A DNA stretch of 64,000 bases, from NCBI GenBank assembly GCA_021401465.1, contig JADDMT010000032.1:124001-188000 (forward strand), in the 5' to 3' direction. The stretch comes from Teratosphaeria epicoccoides. Its lineage: Eukaryota; Ascomycota; Dothideomycetes; Mycosphaerellales; Teratosphaeriaceae. Both the position numbers and the translations under genes were made by a program. Shown in pieces: positions 33,602-45,342 of this stretch; positions within the stretch are counted from its first letter, which is position 1; each line of letters starts with the position of its first letter. The notes beneath the pieces were generated by a model. That model saw nothing but the letters and a program-made list of their open reading frames with translations, was not told the origin of the DNA and searched no databases.

Positions 33602-35481
33602 ACGCGCCGGATTCTCCTTCTTGGCGAAATCGCAGTCAACTCGATCACAGGTGACGCGATACTTCGTTGTCAAGTGACTGCGAAGCTGCGATGGGAATCG
33701 AGTATATCATTCGCGACAGATTGACGGAGGAGGGAGGGAGGGGACAGGCAGACGCGTCGCGAATAGCGCGCCAAGCCGGGTTTGCCACTTGCATAGGTGA
33801 TGGGTGTGGCGCGGCGAGACATAGCGATTGCAACGAGTGGACCATTGAGCAAGCATGCACTCCCACTTCGACCAGCTTCATGACTGCATCTACAACGAAC
33901 GATCTGGCGCACCCGCCATCGCGATCACGCCTGCCCTGCAGCATGTGCAGGATGCAGAATGAGCGTGGTGTACAGTGCGAGCAGATTGCCCACTCAGCAC
34001 CGCACCAGTTAGGCTCTCGAGCCCCGGCAGCACGCTCGTGAGTAGTAATGCAGTGGCTGCCGTACCTCTGCATGCAGTGTTGGGCCGTGACCACAGACAG
34101 ACAGCGGGCCATATGGATATGCTTTCACATGCTGCAGCAGGCGTGCAGACACTCCAGCTCTATGGCTGGACTATGCATATGTCTCCACCCAGAAGCCTCG
34201 CGGCGAGTACACATGTCTAGCCGAGGTCGAAGACAGCTGTTGCCGACGCATCTTTTGGTGGGTGATGGCCCCGATGGTCTGTAGACTGTGGCACGACTCC
34301 ACGGTGCACGAATGGACTGCGATCTTGGACGACATCTCCTGCGCTCAGCGGATTGCGCATGACGTTTTCGTGGCTCGTCGAATCCCACCCCGAGCACGAA
34401 AGGAAGTTTTACATACAGCAGCTACTCGACGGGACGGCAGCGGCGCGAAGAGTTTCCGCGCGCCAGGACGTCGGAATGGTGTGACAAGCACGGTGGCAGC
34501 AACCAGATGCAGGCACACAGTCCCACGCCGCAATCCTCCGGAGATCTGACTCGAGCTCTTGACAGAGCGCAAGATCTGATCTTTGTGTCTTCAGGAAGTA
34601 CGTCGCTACGTCTCCTCGGTGGAGTGAATACCCGGATATCTGATCGTTGCCGAATTCCTCGCGAGCATTCGATCAGACGACTCTCGCTGACTTCATTGAC
34701 AGCTTTCAACACTCACTCACTACTCATCGGGCTCGTGATTCGTGGTGATGCTGTTGTCGATCGTTGGTCAACCTTACTCGCATGTTGGCCGGCAAATGAC
34801 GCACATCAAGGCGTGTCCGAACGCCGCAGCGAATCACAACACTCGCGGTGCTGGGTCCTGCCTGTCACAGGACCGCTAACGACTCGACAAGCTCAAACAC
34901 CTCTTCCTACATCGCAAGATCCTATTTTGTGATCATCATGCAAATGTGCCTCTGCGCCTGGCGGGTCGACTCGAGACTAGGCCTGGAGTGGCTCGCTCCT
35001 CCAATTAGCCGCGCCCGACTGTACAGCGGCAGATGGCATGGTGGGGCATCGAGGGGCATCGAGGGGCATCGAGGGGGCATCGCGGGGGCATCGCGGGGGC
35101 ATCGAGGGGCATCGCGTGTTCTCTATCGCGCTTTGGATTTTTCGAAATGTGGCACTCAGAACCGCGACTGCAGATGGATGAAGCCGCAAATCTACCAAGC
35201 GAGCTGACAAGATGGCCGACTCCGGGGCCATCTACTGCTGGCCCTGCTTTCCTCCCGGCGCCGTTTCATTCGGATCCAGTTTTCTTACACCACACTACCT
35301 CCGTAGCCCAAACGCTTCTCCAACCAAGTGCCCTGGCGTCCTCCGCCGGCACTCCCTCGCTGTGTTTATTGCGACCTCACATTCCGCTCCCTTGACGTTC
35401 CTTTCTCTCTTGGAAACGTGCTGTACTCAGCAGAACGATTGACACTTCACAACACTAGAGCACACGCTCGATATCGAACCG
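33602..35481. other. Divergent intergenic region with a minisatellite
   Basis: About 1.9 kb between two divergent starts. Contains the GGGGCATCGA tandem repeat at about 35036-35117. No other gene or RNA supported. Confidence 0.5.
35036..35117. repeat. Minisatellite with unit about GGGGCATCGA
   Basis: Seven to eight imperfect 10-11 bp units (GGGGCATCGA or GGGGGCATCGC) in tandem, roughly 370 bp upstream of the HAD-protein start. Units differ by one G and an A/C change, so copy number could vary among strains. Confidence 0.85.
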
Positions 35482-36842
35482 ATGTCGCAGGCCACGGTTC
35501 TACCGCCTCAGCGTCCGCGCATTCGCCGCCTCAGTTCTCAAGATGCCACAAGAGAAGAGCTGAATGCAAAGGGGCCGACGGTGGTCGTGCCGCCCAAGCA
35601 TCTTATGGCACCCAGCGACGCGCATGAGGTTGCAGCGGCCATGGAGATGGCCAGACACGAGCTGGAAGAGTTCTCGTCACCTGCATCCACACCAGAGACT
35701 CCTCCAGTCACTTCGGTGACCGACAAATATGCCTTCGCATTCGACATTGATGGCGTGTTAATCCGTGGTGGACGACCCATCCCAGAGGCAATTGAGGCAA
35801 TGAAGGTGCTGAACGGGCAGAACTCATATGGAATCAAGGTGTAAGTGCCGCGAAGACTGGCTCGGTGGCAAAATTGTTGGCTAATCATTCTATAAGCCCC
35901 TACATCTTCGTGACGAACGGTGGTGGTAAGACCGAGCAAGAGCGTTGCATCCAACTCAGTCAGCAAATGGAGATCGAGGTTTCGCCTGGCCAGTTCATCT
36001 GCGGACATACTCCGATGCGGGAGATGGCCAACAAGTACAAGACAGTCCTGGTTGTTGGCGGCGAAGGCGAGAAGTGCAGACTTGTCGCAGAGGGTTACGG
36101 CTTCAAGGACGTCGTGACGCCCGGAGATATCATCAAGGACAATCCGGACACCACGCCATTCCGTAAACTGACGGATGAAGAACACAAGCATTCTCGGGCC
36201 CGAGATTTCTCCCAGACCAAGATCGAGGCCATCTTCGTCTTCGCGGACAGCAGAGACTGGGCTGGTGACCAGCAAATCATCCTGGATCTGTTGATGTCCA
36301 AGGGCGGATATCTCGGCACTCGATCAGAGACCTTCGACGACGGTCCACCAGTTTTCTTCTCGCACAACGACGTCATCTGGTCGGCTTCCCACGACCTGAC
36401 CCGTCTCGGCATGGGTGCTCTTCGCCTGTCATTGGAGGCTATGTACAAAGCCGTCACTGGAAAGGAGCTCAACACTACGGCTTTTGGCAAGCCGCAAATC
36501 GGCACGTTTCAATTCGCCACTCGCCTCTTGCAAAGATGGCGGAAAGACACTCATGGTATTGACTCGCCGCCAGACACTGTGTACTTTGTCGGAGACACGC
36601 CTGAGTCTGACATTCGAGGCACTAATGAATTTAACAAGGAGTCTGAGAACACTTGGTACTCCATCTTGGTCCGGACAGGTGTTTACCAAGATGGCACCAA
36701 GCCCAAATTCACGCCGAAATATACTGCTGACCATGTGTTGGAGGCTGTGCTCCACGGCATAGAGCGCGAGCACAAGAAGACGCTCCAGAACGAGTTGGAC
36801 GTGACGCAAAGGAAGCTTCAAGAGACCGCCATCGTGGAGTAG
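35482..36842 (+). CDS. HAD-superfamily hydrolase, HDHD5/CECR5 type
   Basis: Exons 35482..35840 and 35897..36842, 434 residues. HAD motif I is FDIDGVLIRGG (DxD nucleophile). Motif II threonine is in IFVTNGGG, which is only continuous after removing the 56 nt intron (GTAAGT donor, GGCTAAT branch). The long cap domain has CGHTPMREM, VLVVGGEGEKCR and FVFADSRDWAGDQQI. GKP holds the motif III lysine, and VYFVGDTPESDIRG is motif IV with its acidic pair. This arrangement matches the fungal CECR5/HDHD5 (subfamily IIA) phosphatases, often mitochondrial. The first 70 residues are Arg/Ser/Thr-rich and might target mitochondria, which is uncertain. Physiological substrate unknown. Confidence 0.88.
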
Positions 36843-38047
36843 AGTTCTGCTGGGCCGAGCTTACGCAGCGCCGCAGGACAAACGGCAGGTAGAGGCGACG
36901 GGACAAATCTGCGAAGAATTTGCACGTGGGCCTGGATGGGTTTTTTTTTTGTTTTTGCATTTTCGACGGCGCTTTGGGATATCTGACGAAAGCCCTGATG
37001 GGGCTGCGGATCCTCACGCCGTGGGATACCACGACGCAGCCGAAGACCAGTCTCCTTTCGAGGAAAAGAATATAGAAAAAGAGCGACGTATGTTCTTCAA
37101 CATGACCGACCAGACAGTATACATAGAGTGCTGCCCAAGCCCGGGCTTGACCATTGCATTCAAAACGCCGACAATGCCAGACCCCCTCCGTACCATTGCC
37201 AGAGCCAGAGACCACCCTGTGTCTAGAGCGTTCGAATCGCTGCCCATCCCATGGGAACATCAAGACGTCCATCTAATCCCGTCCGACGTCCGGCAGTGGA
37301 CCCCGCGCTCGAGCGACAGGACGCAGGGCCTCTGTCCCTCACGCCCGGTTCCCTCGTTGCCGGAGTCACCGTGCTGTCGGCGCGCTGTGAACTCGGTTCG
37401 TGGGTGCCATTACTACGCAGAGATGACGCAGTCTGCCATGCACACGCACACACGCGTGCACACACACACACGCACACACACACACGCACACACACACACA
37501 CACACGTGTGGATGGTCAGCAGCCGGCAGAGTCCCAGCACGGGCGGTTGTTTTTGTCGTCGCAGCACGATCTGCTGCGGTCGTCGTCGAAACCGAATTTC
37601 ATGCCAAATGCTCGGACGGCACAGCAGGAGCTCGGCTCTGGAAGGGCGTGGTGGATGCGCCCTGCGCTTTGCGGGTCCGATGTTGGCGCAGGGTGATGCG
37701 TGACTACCCGCGACCGGTAGTGGACTGTGACAGCGGGCTCTGACTCTGGAGGAAACTTGGGGGCAAAAGTCGCTCTCGCGGATCAGGACAATCCGTTCAG
37801 CGTGCACATTGTGTATATCTCAGTTTAGTGTGAGAGCACATCATCTATGCACATCATAATCCAGCGAAGCTTTGCATCGTTATCGTGTTGGAGCGTGAGC
37901 CGTCCAACCCTCTACCTGTAAATTATTGTATCTTGTTATCAGCGGTGGCTTCGACTCTTCCCAAACCCCTTGCTGTAACGCTACAAATCATAGAAGCCAT
38001 TTCAGAGCCAGATTTCTCGGGTCCATAATCTCCTCCAATCACTTCCT
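36843..38047. other. Convergent 3' intergenic region with CA repeat
   Basis: About 1.2 kb between the HAD gene and the BRCT gene. Contains a T homopolymer near 36941 and the CA dinucleotide array. Long open frames across the CA tract encode alternating His/Thr and are artefacts. Confidence 0.6.
37440..37507. repeat. CA/TG microsatellite
   Basis: Roughly 68 bp of CA dinucleotides with occasional CG interruptions; likely length-variable. Confidence 0.9.
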
Positions 38048-40342
38048 TTATCGCTTCCTCGCATGCGTCTTGTTCGGCTTAACCGGCATGAGCAGGAACT
38101 TGTCGCTGTCCGCATCCACTTCGCCACGGGTTATGGCATTTGTCAGGAGGTCTTTGCTGTACACCCTTTGTTCATGTTGATGGCTCAGCTTGGCTGCGTC
38201 AGGATCGTCGTTGTTGCTGCCGAGTAGTATTGTGTTGCCGTAGTGGGCGGCTTGATCACCGTCGAACGCGGATCCAGTGATGCACGTAGCAGGCCCTGCC
38301 TCACGTACAAGTCTTTGTACGTCATCCCAGCCGTTGCCGTACTCATGCTTCAGCGCCTTGGTAAAGAAGAGCGTTCTGCCCTTCAGCACGCCCTCTGCTG
38401 ATGCGGTGCCTTTGATTGCATCGTGCACATAATCCTTAGGGCTGAGCAGTTCCCTCTTCGCATAAGATCCGAAGACCCACTTGTCGCTGATCACGAGCTT
38501 TCCAAGAGCAAGAGATCGTAACACCTTGGCAGTGGTAGGCAAGCGATCGTCGGGTACCACGCAGAAGAAGTCAGGTCGCTTACCAGGCACGTCCGTAGCT
38601 ATGTCCACGTTCTGGCGCCTGAGCCAGTTCAACACAGCGGCATTCTTCTTGTCGGACAACGAAGTACTACTGAGCAGGATTCTCGGTGTCTTGTCACCAT
38701 CAGTAAGCACGGACGAGGCTGGTGTGCCACTGCGTCGGGCTCCTGCCGCCAGCGCCATAGACTGACGCGCTGACCTGCCGTTTGCGTCTCTTGCTGCCTT
38801 ACGAGTTTTCCGCGTCTTCGCCTTCGATTCGGCGACCGGCGGCGCCACCACAATCTCGTCGTCGGTGTGTGCAGTGTCTACGCGGGCCGATCTCCTTGCA
38901 ATGCCAGGTGTCAAGGTGCTCGAAGACACCGGAGGGTCTTGTCTGGGCGCAGCTCTGCTCGGCTTGCTGGACGAAGCAGTGGCTGTTGGATTGGTACGGT
39001 CTTTTGGGTGTCGGACCTGATTCTCGTCCTCATCATCATGCCTCTCAAACTCATTGCTGTCCACACCGTCGCTGCGCACGTTGACAGCAAGGACCCTCCG
39101 TGCGCGCTTGCTTTGTACTTCGATCTCGTCATCACTAACGCCGTAATCGCCATGAGCCGCCATCGTTAGTGTCCGCTTCTGCGGTAGGATGCCCTGCTTG
39201 CTGGCAGCCGCGTTTTGATGCCCCTCGGCAGTGCGCTTGCCCTCGCGGACACTGCGCACGGCACTCTCAAACGCTGTGGCATGCTCGTCCCGTGGATCGG
39301 ACGTCAACGGCATTTGGCCGTACACGTCGTCAGCGGCAGCTTGGTCTTCGACCTGCGCCTCTTCTTGCTCAATAACCGGTCTGAAGCCCTCTCCATTCCT
39401 ACCGGGTGGGTCGAAGGCAGCCTGCGAAGCCCCCGTATCCTTTTCGGCCCGAAGACCTGTCTGAGAATCGGTCTCTGAGGTGTCCAGGTCGTTGATGTTG
39501 TTGACTAGTAAAGTCCCAGAGACCTGTGTCTCCAGACCGTGGGCACGTGGCGAATTCAGACCTTGGCTTCTACGAGTCGAGGGACTGCTAAGAAACATAT
39601 CCATCGAAGCATCATAGCCAGTACGAGCCCAGATGTCAGCCTCTGACTGCTCCGGAGCAGTCGAGTAGGGCGCGTGTTGTCTCTTGCGTGACTCTGGCCA
39701 CGCGCCACTCTGCCCAGGGGTTTCAGGAATCGTCAGAGCGGTAGGAGGAGTGTCATGGCTTTTGCTTGCTGGTGGACTCGTGGAAGGTGGGCCATCTAAG
39801 TCGTCATCGCTCTCATCTTCACTCTCGATCGCGGCGTCGGCACAGGATTGCTTAGGATGAGCGTCATTTGCAGAAGATGTCACTTGCAGCTGCGCGGATG
39901 CGTGTGCAGCAGTCTCCTCGTCGGCCTGCAGCAAAACTTGTTGCTCTGTAGTTTCATTGTGATCCATGGCAGTCTCCGCTAACAGCATATTCGGTACCAC
40001 CGGTGCCTGCATGTCCGGCGGATGTTTGACGTCCAGGTATATGCTTAGTGATTGATATGATTCGGGAAAATGAATCGTGTCGCCAGCTCGTAGATTGACA
40101 AGGCAAGCCTGGCCAGAGTTGCCGCCTGCTCCTGCGGGAAGAATGAGGTCGAAGCTCACTGGAAGATAAAATCGGGCGGCAGCGGTTCTGCATCACGCGT
40201 CAGTCCGGCGGTGAACAAGCAGACGGGCCGAGGACAAGGGAAGGTGCTGCTCACGAAGGCGGCCTGTGACTTGGCGAGCACATGTGTCCGAGGTGGGCAG
40301 GAGCTCCTTCCCAATGCGCGATGGGACGAGATCTGAGACACG
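38048..40342 (-). CDS. BRCT-domain nuclear protein, 5' exon(s) unresolved
   Basis: Main exon 38048..40158 plus an inferred upstream exon 40255..40342. The large open frame has no ATG at its 5' end; it begins right after a strong acceptor (TTTTATCTTCCAG, with branch-like GGACTGACG). Joining it to the upstream exon (GTGAGC donor) gives RIGKELLPTSDTCARQVTGRL running into LSFDLILPAGAG. That upstream exon itself starts after a TAG acceptor, so the start codon must be further upstream and is not located. The middle is long, acidic and disordered with KRARR-type nuclear signals. The C-terminal 200 residues form a BRCT-like module: RILLSSTSLSDKKNAAVLNW, LGKLVISDKWVFGSY, LKGRTLFFTKAL, WDDVQRLVREAG. 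BRCT repeats bind phosphoproteins in the DNA damage response; the exact family is unknown. Confidence 0.72.
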
Positions 40343-41288
40343 CTACGGATGAACCCGCCGCCCGCAAACATAAACAAGGGAAAGCATTCTTGAGGGGCAG
40401 TTGTGAAGTGATCACCCATTGGCAACGCCGTGGACTGCTCGTATTGGCGCGCACCCAGTAGTAGTAGGTATGAAGCGGCACAAGAATTTCTGCAGCGAAA
40501 TTCTGCAAGCCATGCCGACGCCACGAGGCAAGTGCGTCTGTGCAGAGAACAATCCCAAGGCCTGAGACCAGCACGCAGAACGGCAGGCATGTCGCTTTTG
40601 CGCGCTCACCAGACACCAGACACGGAGAATCCTCGCGGTTGGACATGAGCGAGAGTACGGGGACATTTCACCCTTGGCCGGTGTCGCACTTTCCTCAGCT
40701 CCCAAGGTCTGTCGCGAAACGAGCAGTCGCTACGGGACTTCCTCCTCTTTCTGCGGCCAGATTACCGCTCTTCACACCACCGCCAGCGACTTCGCCCTCA
40801 ACTTCACCTCGCCTCATCTACCAAATTCACCTCGCGCCTGCCTAGCGAACAATATCAGCAACAATATCGCGCTCGCTGATATTGTTCAGACCTTCGCACA
40901 CGGCATAGTGGCCACCACCTGCAGCTGGGTGTCCGGACCCGCAGCAACAATCGGTCGCTCACAATTCTTGCCTCGACTGGGCTCTCGATACCAGACACTG
41001 CAGCTCCCGAGCACAATCTGCCGGCGTTACGATTGTTGTACAGAGTAAAGTCACCGGTAGACCTTTCGAGCTGCGCTTCCATCACATCCGCCATCTTCTA
41101 CGTCACATAGCAGCAGACGCAATCTCCGAGCCCAAGCTCATCCTTTGAGCGACTACTGCTTGCGCCGTCAGCTATATCGACAATCACAACCAACCAGCCC
41201 AGTGCACTTCGGAGGCACCACTTCAAGCCCTGTGCGCCGCAATCACCATCTGTCCGACGATCCCGAGCGACCGAGCTCACCCGTCACC
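40343..41288. other. Divergent region between BRCT gene and STE2
   Basis: About 950 bp. It probably contains the missing first exon of the BRCT gene and the STE2 promoter. The end before 41289 is C/T/A-rich, as in 5' leaders. Confidence 0.5.
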
Positions 41289-42639
41289 ATGGCCGACGAC
41301 TCAGCGTACATTGCCAACAGCACCTTCGACCCTTACGCCCAGATCTTCACCCTGACGCTGCCCGATGGCAAGAGCCCAGTGGCAGCCTCCATGGAGGATC
41401 TGTTGAAGCTCAACCACCTCCTCGCCACCACGGGTATTATCTTTGGTGTCCAGATCGGGATGGCAGGTCTGTTGCTCATCGTGCTGCTTCTTATGACGAG
41501 TCGCGAGAAGCGCAGCAGCCTTGTCTTTCTCCTGAACACGGTCGCTTTGGTACTGGTGGTCATGAAGGACATCGTCACCTCCGCCCAGCTTCATACCATG
41601 TTTTACAACTACTACAACTGGCAGTTGTACTATTATCCAGAGGGCCGAGGTTTGAGAAGCGCGCAGAACTTGACGTCGACGGTCGAAGTTATGAACTTCA
41701 TCATCGACGCTGCGATCTACGCAGCCCTGGGCTTGCAGGTCCATATTGTGTGCGTGACGTTGAGGAGGACTTACAAGTTGGGTGTTATGGCAGCTTGTCT
41801 GTCCATAGCGTTGCTGTCGCTCGGTTATCGGTAAGCTAACTGTCCCTGATATCTGCAATTCAACCAGCTAACGCGCTCGCAGCCTCTACCTGGCCATCTA
41901 CAACATCCACTTCATGATTCTAAATATCAACGACGTGACTGATGATCAGTCGAAGAAGCTCAGTGGCATCGCGATGAACAACAACATCATCCAAATCTGC
42001 ACCATCGCGTTCTTCAGCGCAGTCTTCATTGCGAAGCTGGCATGGGCGATCCACATTCGCCGGAAGCTGAACATGAAGCAATTCGGACCTATGCAGGTCA
42101 TCTTCGTGATGGGATGTCAGACCTTGATCGTGCCACTGATCTTTGCAGTTCTCGCATTTTACGCGCTCTGGGGCGCGCAGTTGCAAAGCATGGTGCCGAC
42201 GGTGGTGGCCCTGTTCCTACCACTATCCGGCATGTGGGCCTCGGTGCAGACGGACAAGGCGCGTCTTGTGCGCAGCAAGAATAACGGCCGACAGATCCCT
42301 GTGGGTGTCTCCAACGGCACCTGCGCTTCCGGCGGATGCGACAACGCCCAGAGAAATGGCACCGCGACCACCTGCGACACATTGATCGGCTCGCCTGCTC
42401 AGATCGACGACGACAAGTACCCTGCTTCCCACAATCACGATCGGATCTCCGACCATGATCTGGAGCTCGGGATGACGTTTGGCCGCGCCTCCTCCTCCGG
42501 AACGAATCGCCAGCACGAGCGCGGTCGTAGTGAGCATGGCTGTGGGTGGGGTGCTTCGCACCAGAGCACTGTCGATACGCACGAGCTGAAGAACGGCGAT
42601 ATCGTGGTAGACAGGACGTACAGCGTGCGATCGGATTAG
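41289..42639 (+). CDS. STE2: Alpha-factor-type pheromone receptor (Ste2/PreB, GPCR)
   Basis: Exons 41289..41830 and 41883..42639, 432 residues. An in-frame upstream ATG at 41145 would add 48 polar residues; 41289 has the better context (ACCATGG). The N-terminus has sequons and the DPYAQIFTLTLPDG stretch typical of fungal Ste2. Seven hydrophobic segments follow: GIIFGVQIGMAGLLLIVLLL, SLVFLLNTVALVLVVM, VMNFIIDAAIYAALGLQVHIVCVTL, GVMAACLSIALLSLGY joined across the intron to LYLAIYNIH, ICTIAFFSAVFIAKLAWAI, QTLIVPLIFAVLAFYAL, and MVPTVVALFLPLSGMWA with the conserved Pro in the last helix. The cytoplasmic tail is polar, ending TYSVRSD. It senses the partner's peptide pheromone through a G protein and MAP kinase cascade. 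An open extension follows the stop (see findings). Confidence 0.93.
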
Positions 42640-43174
42640 GATTTCGGTCATCGTAATGAGCTTGCCTCCATGTCTGCTGCCCCTGGCACTGGATCAAGAG
42701 CAACCAGCAGTGGTAGTCCAGGCCCGACGAACAAGGAGAGGCGTCGGGAGAGTTACAAGGTGGAATGTGCGCCTACAGAGGTTAACCTGATGAACCTCAT
42801 GTGAGTGTACAGATCAACAGCGGGTGGCTCGCGGGCGTGGAGATAACAGCGGCGAACGCACTAATTATTCTCTGGTTCCGCTCACCAGCAGCGCTTGGAG
42901 GAAACGGTAATGTGTGCAGCTGGTATTACTATGGGAGTGAGATGGCTGGTCGACCACATTTGTGGGATGGGGGACGTACTTTACTATGCGGACTTCGCTG
43001 ATCAGCGCCTTTCTTTCGTTTGCCGGACAGAAGAGAGTGGCACTTTAGCGAGCATTGACTGTACAGGCGCACTGCGCAAGCTCTAATGCACCATGAGTCG
43101 CCTGACCATACGTAGTTTCTTCCCAAACACCTCGCTACTCGGACAAATCAGATCATACGTCGCAGGAGCACGTA
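42640..43174. other. Convergent 3' region between STE2 and the FAM32A homologue
   Basis: About 535 bp. The STE2 frame stays open past its stop as far as TGA near 42801. Nothing else seen. Confidence 0.5.
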
Positions 43175-43642
43175 TTAGCCAGGTCCTATGCGCGGCATGT
43201 CGTGGTGCTCGCTGAGGCCCGAGAGATACTTATTCAGCTCCTCCACTCGCTCCTTATGCGTCTTGACGCCTTCCTTACGCAGACGCTCGTCGAGCTACAC
43301 CACATTGTCAGCAGCGCGTCCCCTGAACAAATTATGGGCTTGTGGACTTACCCTCTTCCGCCTCCTCTCCTCATGTCTGCGCTGCGCCTCCGTCTTCCCA
43401 TACTGCTTCACCTCACTTTCCCTCTCCCCGCCCAACGCGACATCATCTTTCTCCTCGTCCGCCAGAGCCTTCTGCACCGCAGTATCGTCATCTCGTGCGG
43501 CAACCGGTGAATCCTCGATCTGCGCGGCTTCGGGAGCTTTGGGGGTCTTGTCTTTCTTCTTCTTTTTCTTCACGCCGGCGTCTTTTGCGCCTTTGAGCTT
43601 CAAGCCGCCGCCTACGGCGTTCGTGTAGTCTGAGGACGGCAT
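43175..43642 (-). CDS. FAM32A-like small basic protein
   Basis: Exons 43352..43642 and 43175..43294, 136 residues. The N-terminus GGGLKLKG followed by a lysine run (KKKKKKDK) and the C-terminus KTEAQRRHEERRRKR spliced to LDERLRKEGVKTHKERVEELNKYL and HHDMPRIGPG match the FAM32A family, whose terminal DMPRIGPG is diagnostic. The 57 nt intron (GTAAGT donor, GTGTAG acceptor, phase 0) is required, because the unspliced frame loses this C-terminus. Human FAM32A is a late-acting spliceosome component that stabilises exon ligation; a similar nuclear role here is inferred. Too short and spliced to be found by frame length alone. Confidence 0.9.
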
Positions 43643-44496
43643 GCGTGTGGATTGATGGGTAGGGCTCGCGAGTCAGGTATGGAAGGGGCGCGAGGTTGGG
43701 ATACGTCTGCTTATTCATCAATGTTGACCTGTTTGGGGCAGGCAGGTTCGCCTCTTATCGCTTCAACACTTTCATGCACTATTACAAGACGAAACAGGGA
43801 TGACCGAACCCTCATGCCCCTTGTGATTACAAACTGGTGGATTGGAAGCAAGAGAATTGTTAGACTTCGACTTCGACTTGATTGTGCAAGGCTCTCACAG
43901 ATCTGGCTGGCTTCGACACCGTCGATTTTCAATCATTAACATGTCACAGCTGATCAACATGGATCCTGCGCATTCCGACGGGAGCCTCGAATCTGAATGT
44001 TCGCACTATAGCCTCACCTGGATCGCAGTGCCTCCTTATCTTCGGCAGAGGACCTGGTGAGCCGGGAGCCTCTGGCGAGCTTCTGTACTGCCTTGACCTG
44101 CTATGCCTTACCATGGACCCACCGTTTGGCGACATAGTGTGGCTTTGACCTGATAATGTTACTTCACGTCCTTAGACCTCGAAGCTCTGCACGAGGAAGG
44201 CTTTCGACTTTGGTCTGGCTCTCGCTACGGCCGGCGGTGTGGTCGGTATCGCGCGAGTCTGCAACTCTGCGCCTACTTCGTGGGCCGCCTGGGACTCCAG
44301 CAATCCCTGACTTCACGTCGTCACTGAAGCGAACACGAAGGAATTCAGCAGCGGTGAAATGAGCTTACCAGAGGTGAGAGCGGTGGTATAAGGATCCGGT
44401 CTGCCCGCGTGTCAGCATTTCAAAGAATATCTGTCAGTCCAGATCGCTGACATTCCCTTCTTATTTGTTTCTGTAAGGCTAAGATGGCTGCGACTG
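43643..44496. other. Intergenic region, no gene supported
   Basis: About 850 bp with only short, domainless frames on both strands. Confidence 0.45.
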
Positions 44497-45022
44497 TTAC
44501 TGATGAAATGGAATGTTCTCCTTATCAGAGAGACTGTAGGACTCCAACTCATCGTGTTTAAATGACAAGTTGGAAGCGCGAGAGGAAGCTGTTGAGTACT
44601 TTCCTCCGTACGCCAGACTCAGATTGTCGCTCAGGGACACCAATTTTGTGCTGCAACAGCTTTCCTATCTTCATGAAGCGATGGCTAGCAACTGGATGGA
44701 TGCTCGGATCTCCCATCGCGCGAGCGATGCGCACCTGACCCGGACTTTTTCTCACGCTTGTCCCAACCTCGGCCATGGTCCCGACCACGCTTCTGCCCGA
44801 GATCCGCGTTATTTCTTGAATGGTGCTCGCCTTCCACACCGATGTTTAAAACAGCTGGGGCGTTAATTTCTGCGGCTTCATCAGCAAGTTGGGTCCTGGG
44901 GCCGCCTAAGATAAGGAATTTGACTGACGAAAGAGCTTGTTCACATGTGAAATGTTCGTGGTGGGTTTTCTTGCCGCTTGCTTATCAAATGGATCGTGAA
45001 CCGCTTCGCGTCGATCAGACAT
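44497..45022 (-). other. Coding-like fragments, possible decayed or multi-exon gene
   Basis: Three minus-strand stretches look coding but sit in different frames: MSDRREAVHDPFDKQAARKP starting at 45022; VKFLILGGPRTQLADEAAE starting after an acceptor-like TCGTCAG at 44924 and continuing through a basic KRGRDHGRGWDKREKK segment; and, after TTGCAG at 44651, LVSLSDNLSLAYGGKYS to SDKENIPFHQ and a stop at 44497. I could not find donors that join all three in frame. It may be a pseudogene, a gene with errors, or the 3' part of the neighbouring gene at 45343-45944. Confidence 0.35.
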
Positions 45023-45342
45023 TCTCAGATGATTAATAACTCAGGAAAGAGATGAAAGGTCTCAAATGGCTTTTTCATATACTTGGAGATTTTCAATAGA
45101 CCTGCATCGCAACAGATCTGTTTGCGGCGGTCATCTCTTCGGGCATACCAGAACATCGGATCTGATCGGACCACCTGCAAGATTGATCTTCCATGAGCTG
45201 AGAATGCAAGATGAGAGTAATTGCCGTGTCAGAGCGACATCGACTTGGACCGGTAGCAGAACTTGGGCTTTGCGGATGGAGACAAAAAGCATTGTCTAAG
45301 CTACCTAGTCATTGTGTCTCTTCTTACCAGCATCCTTGTCAC

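Noticed and set aside
33602..33673. 24-codon N-terminal extension of the disordered protein
   Set aside because: The start would be TTG; the conserved-looking MDWTGG begins at the ATG at 33601.
36949..37807. Long frames on both strands across the CA repeat
   Set aside because: The frames are kept open by the dinucleotide array, which encodes His/Thr or Cys/Val alternation; flanking sequence has no domain.
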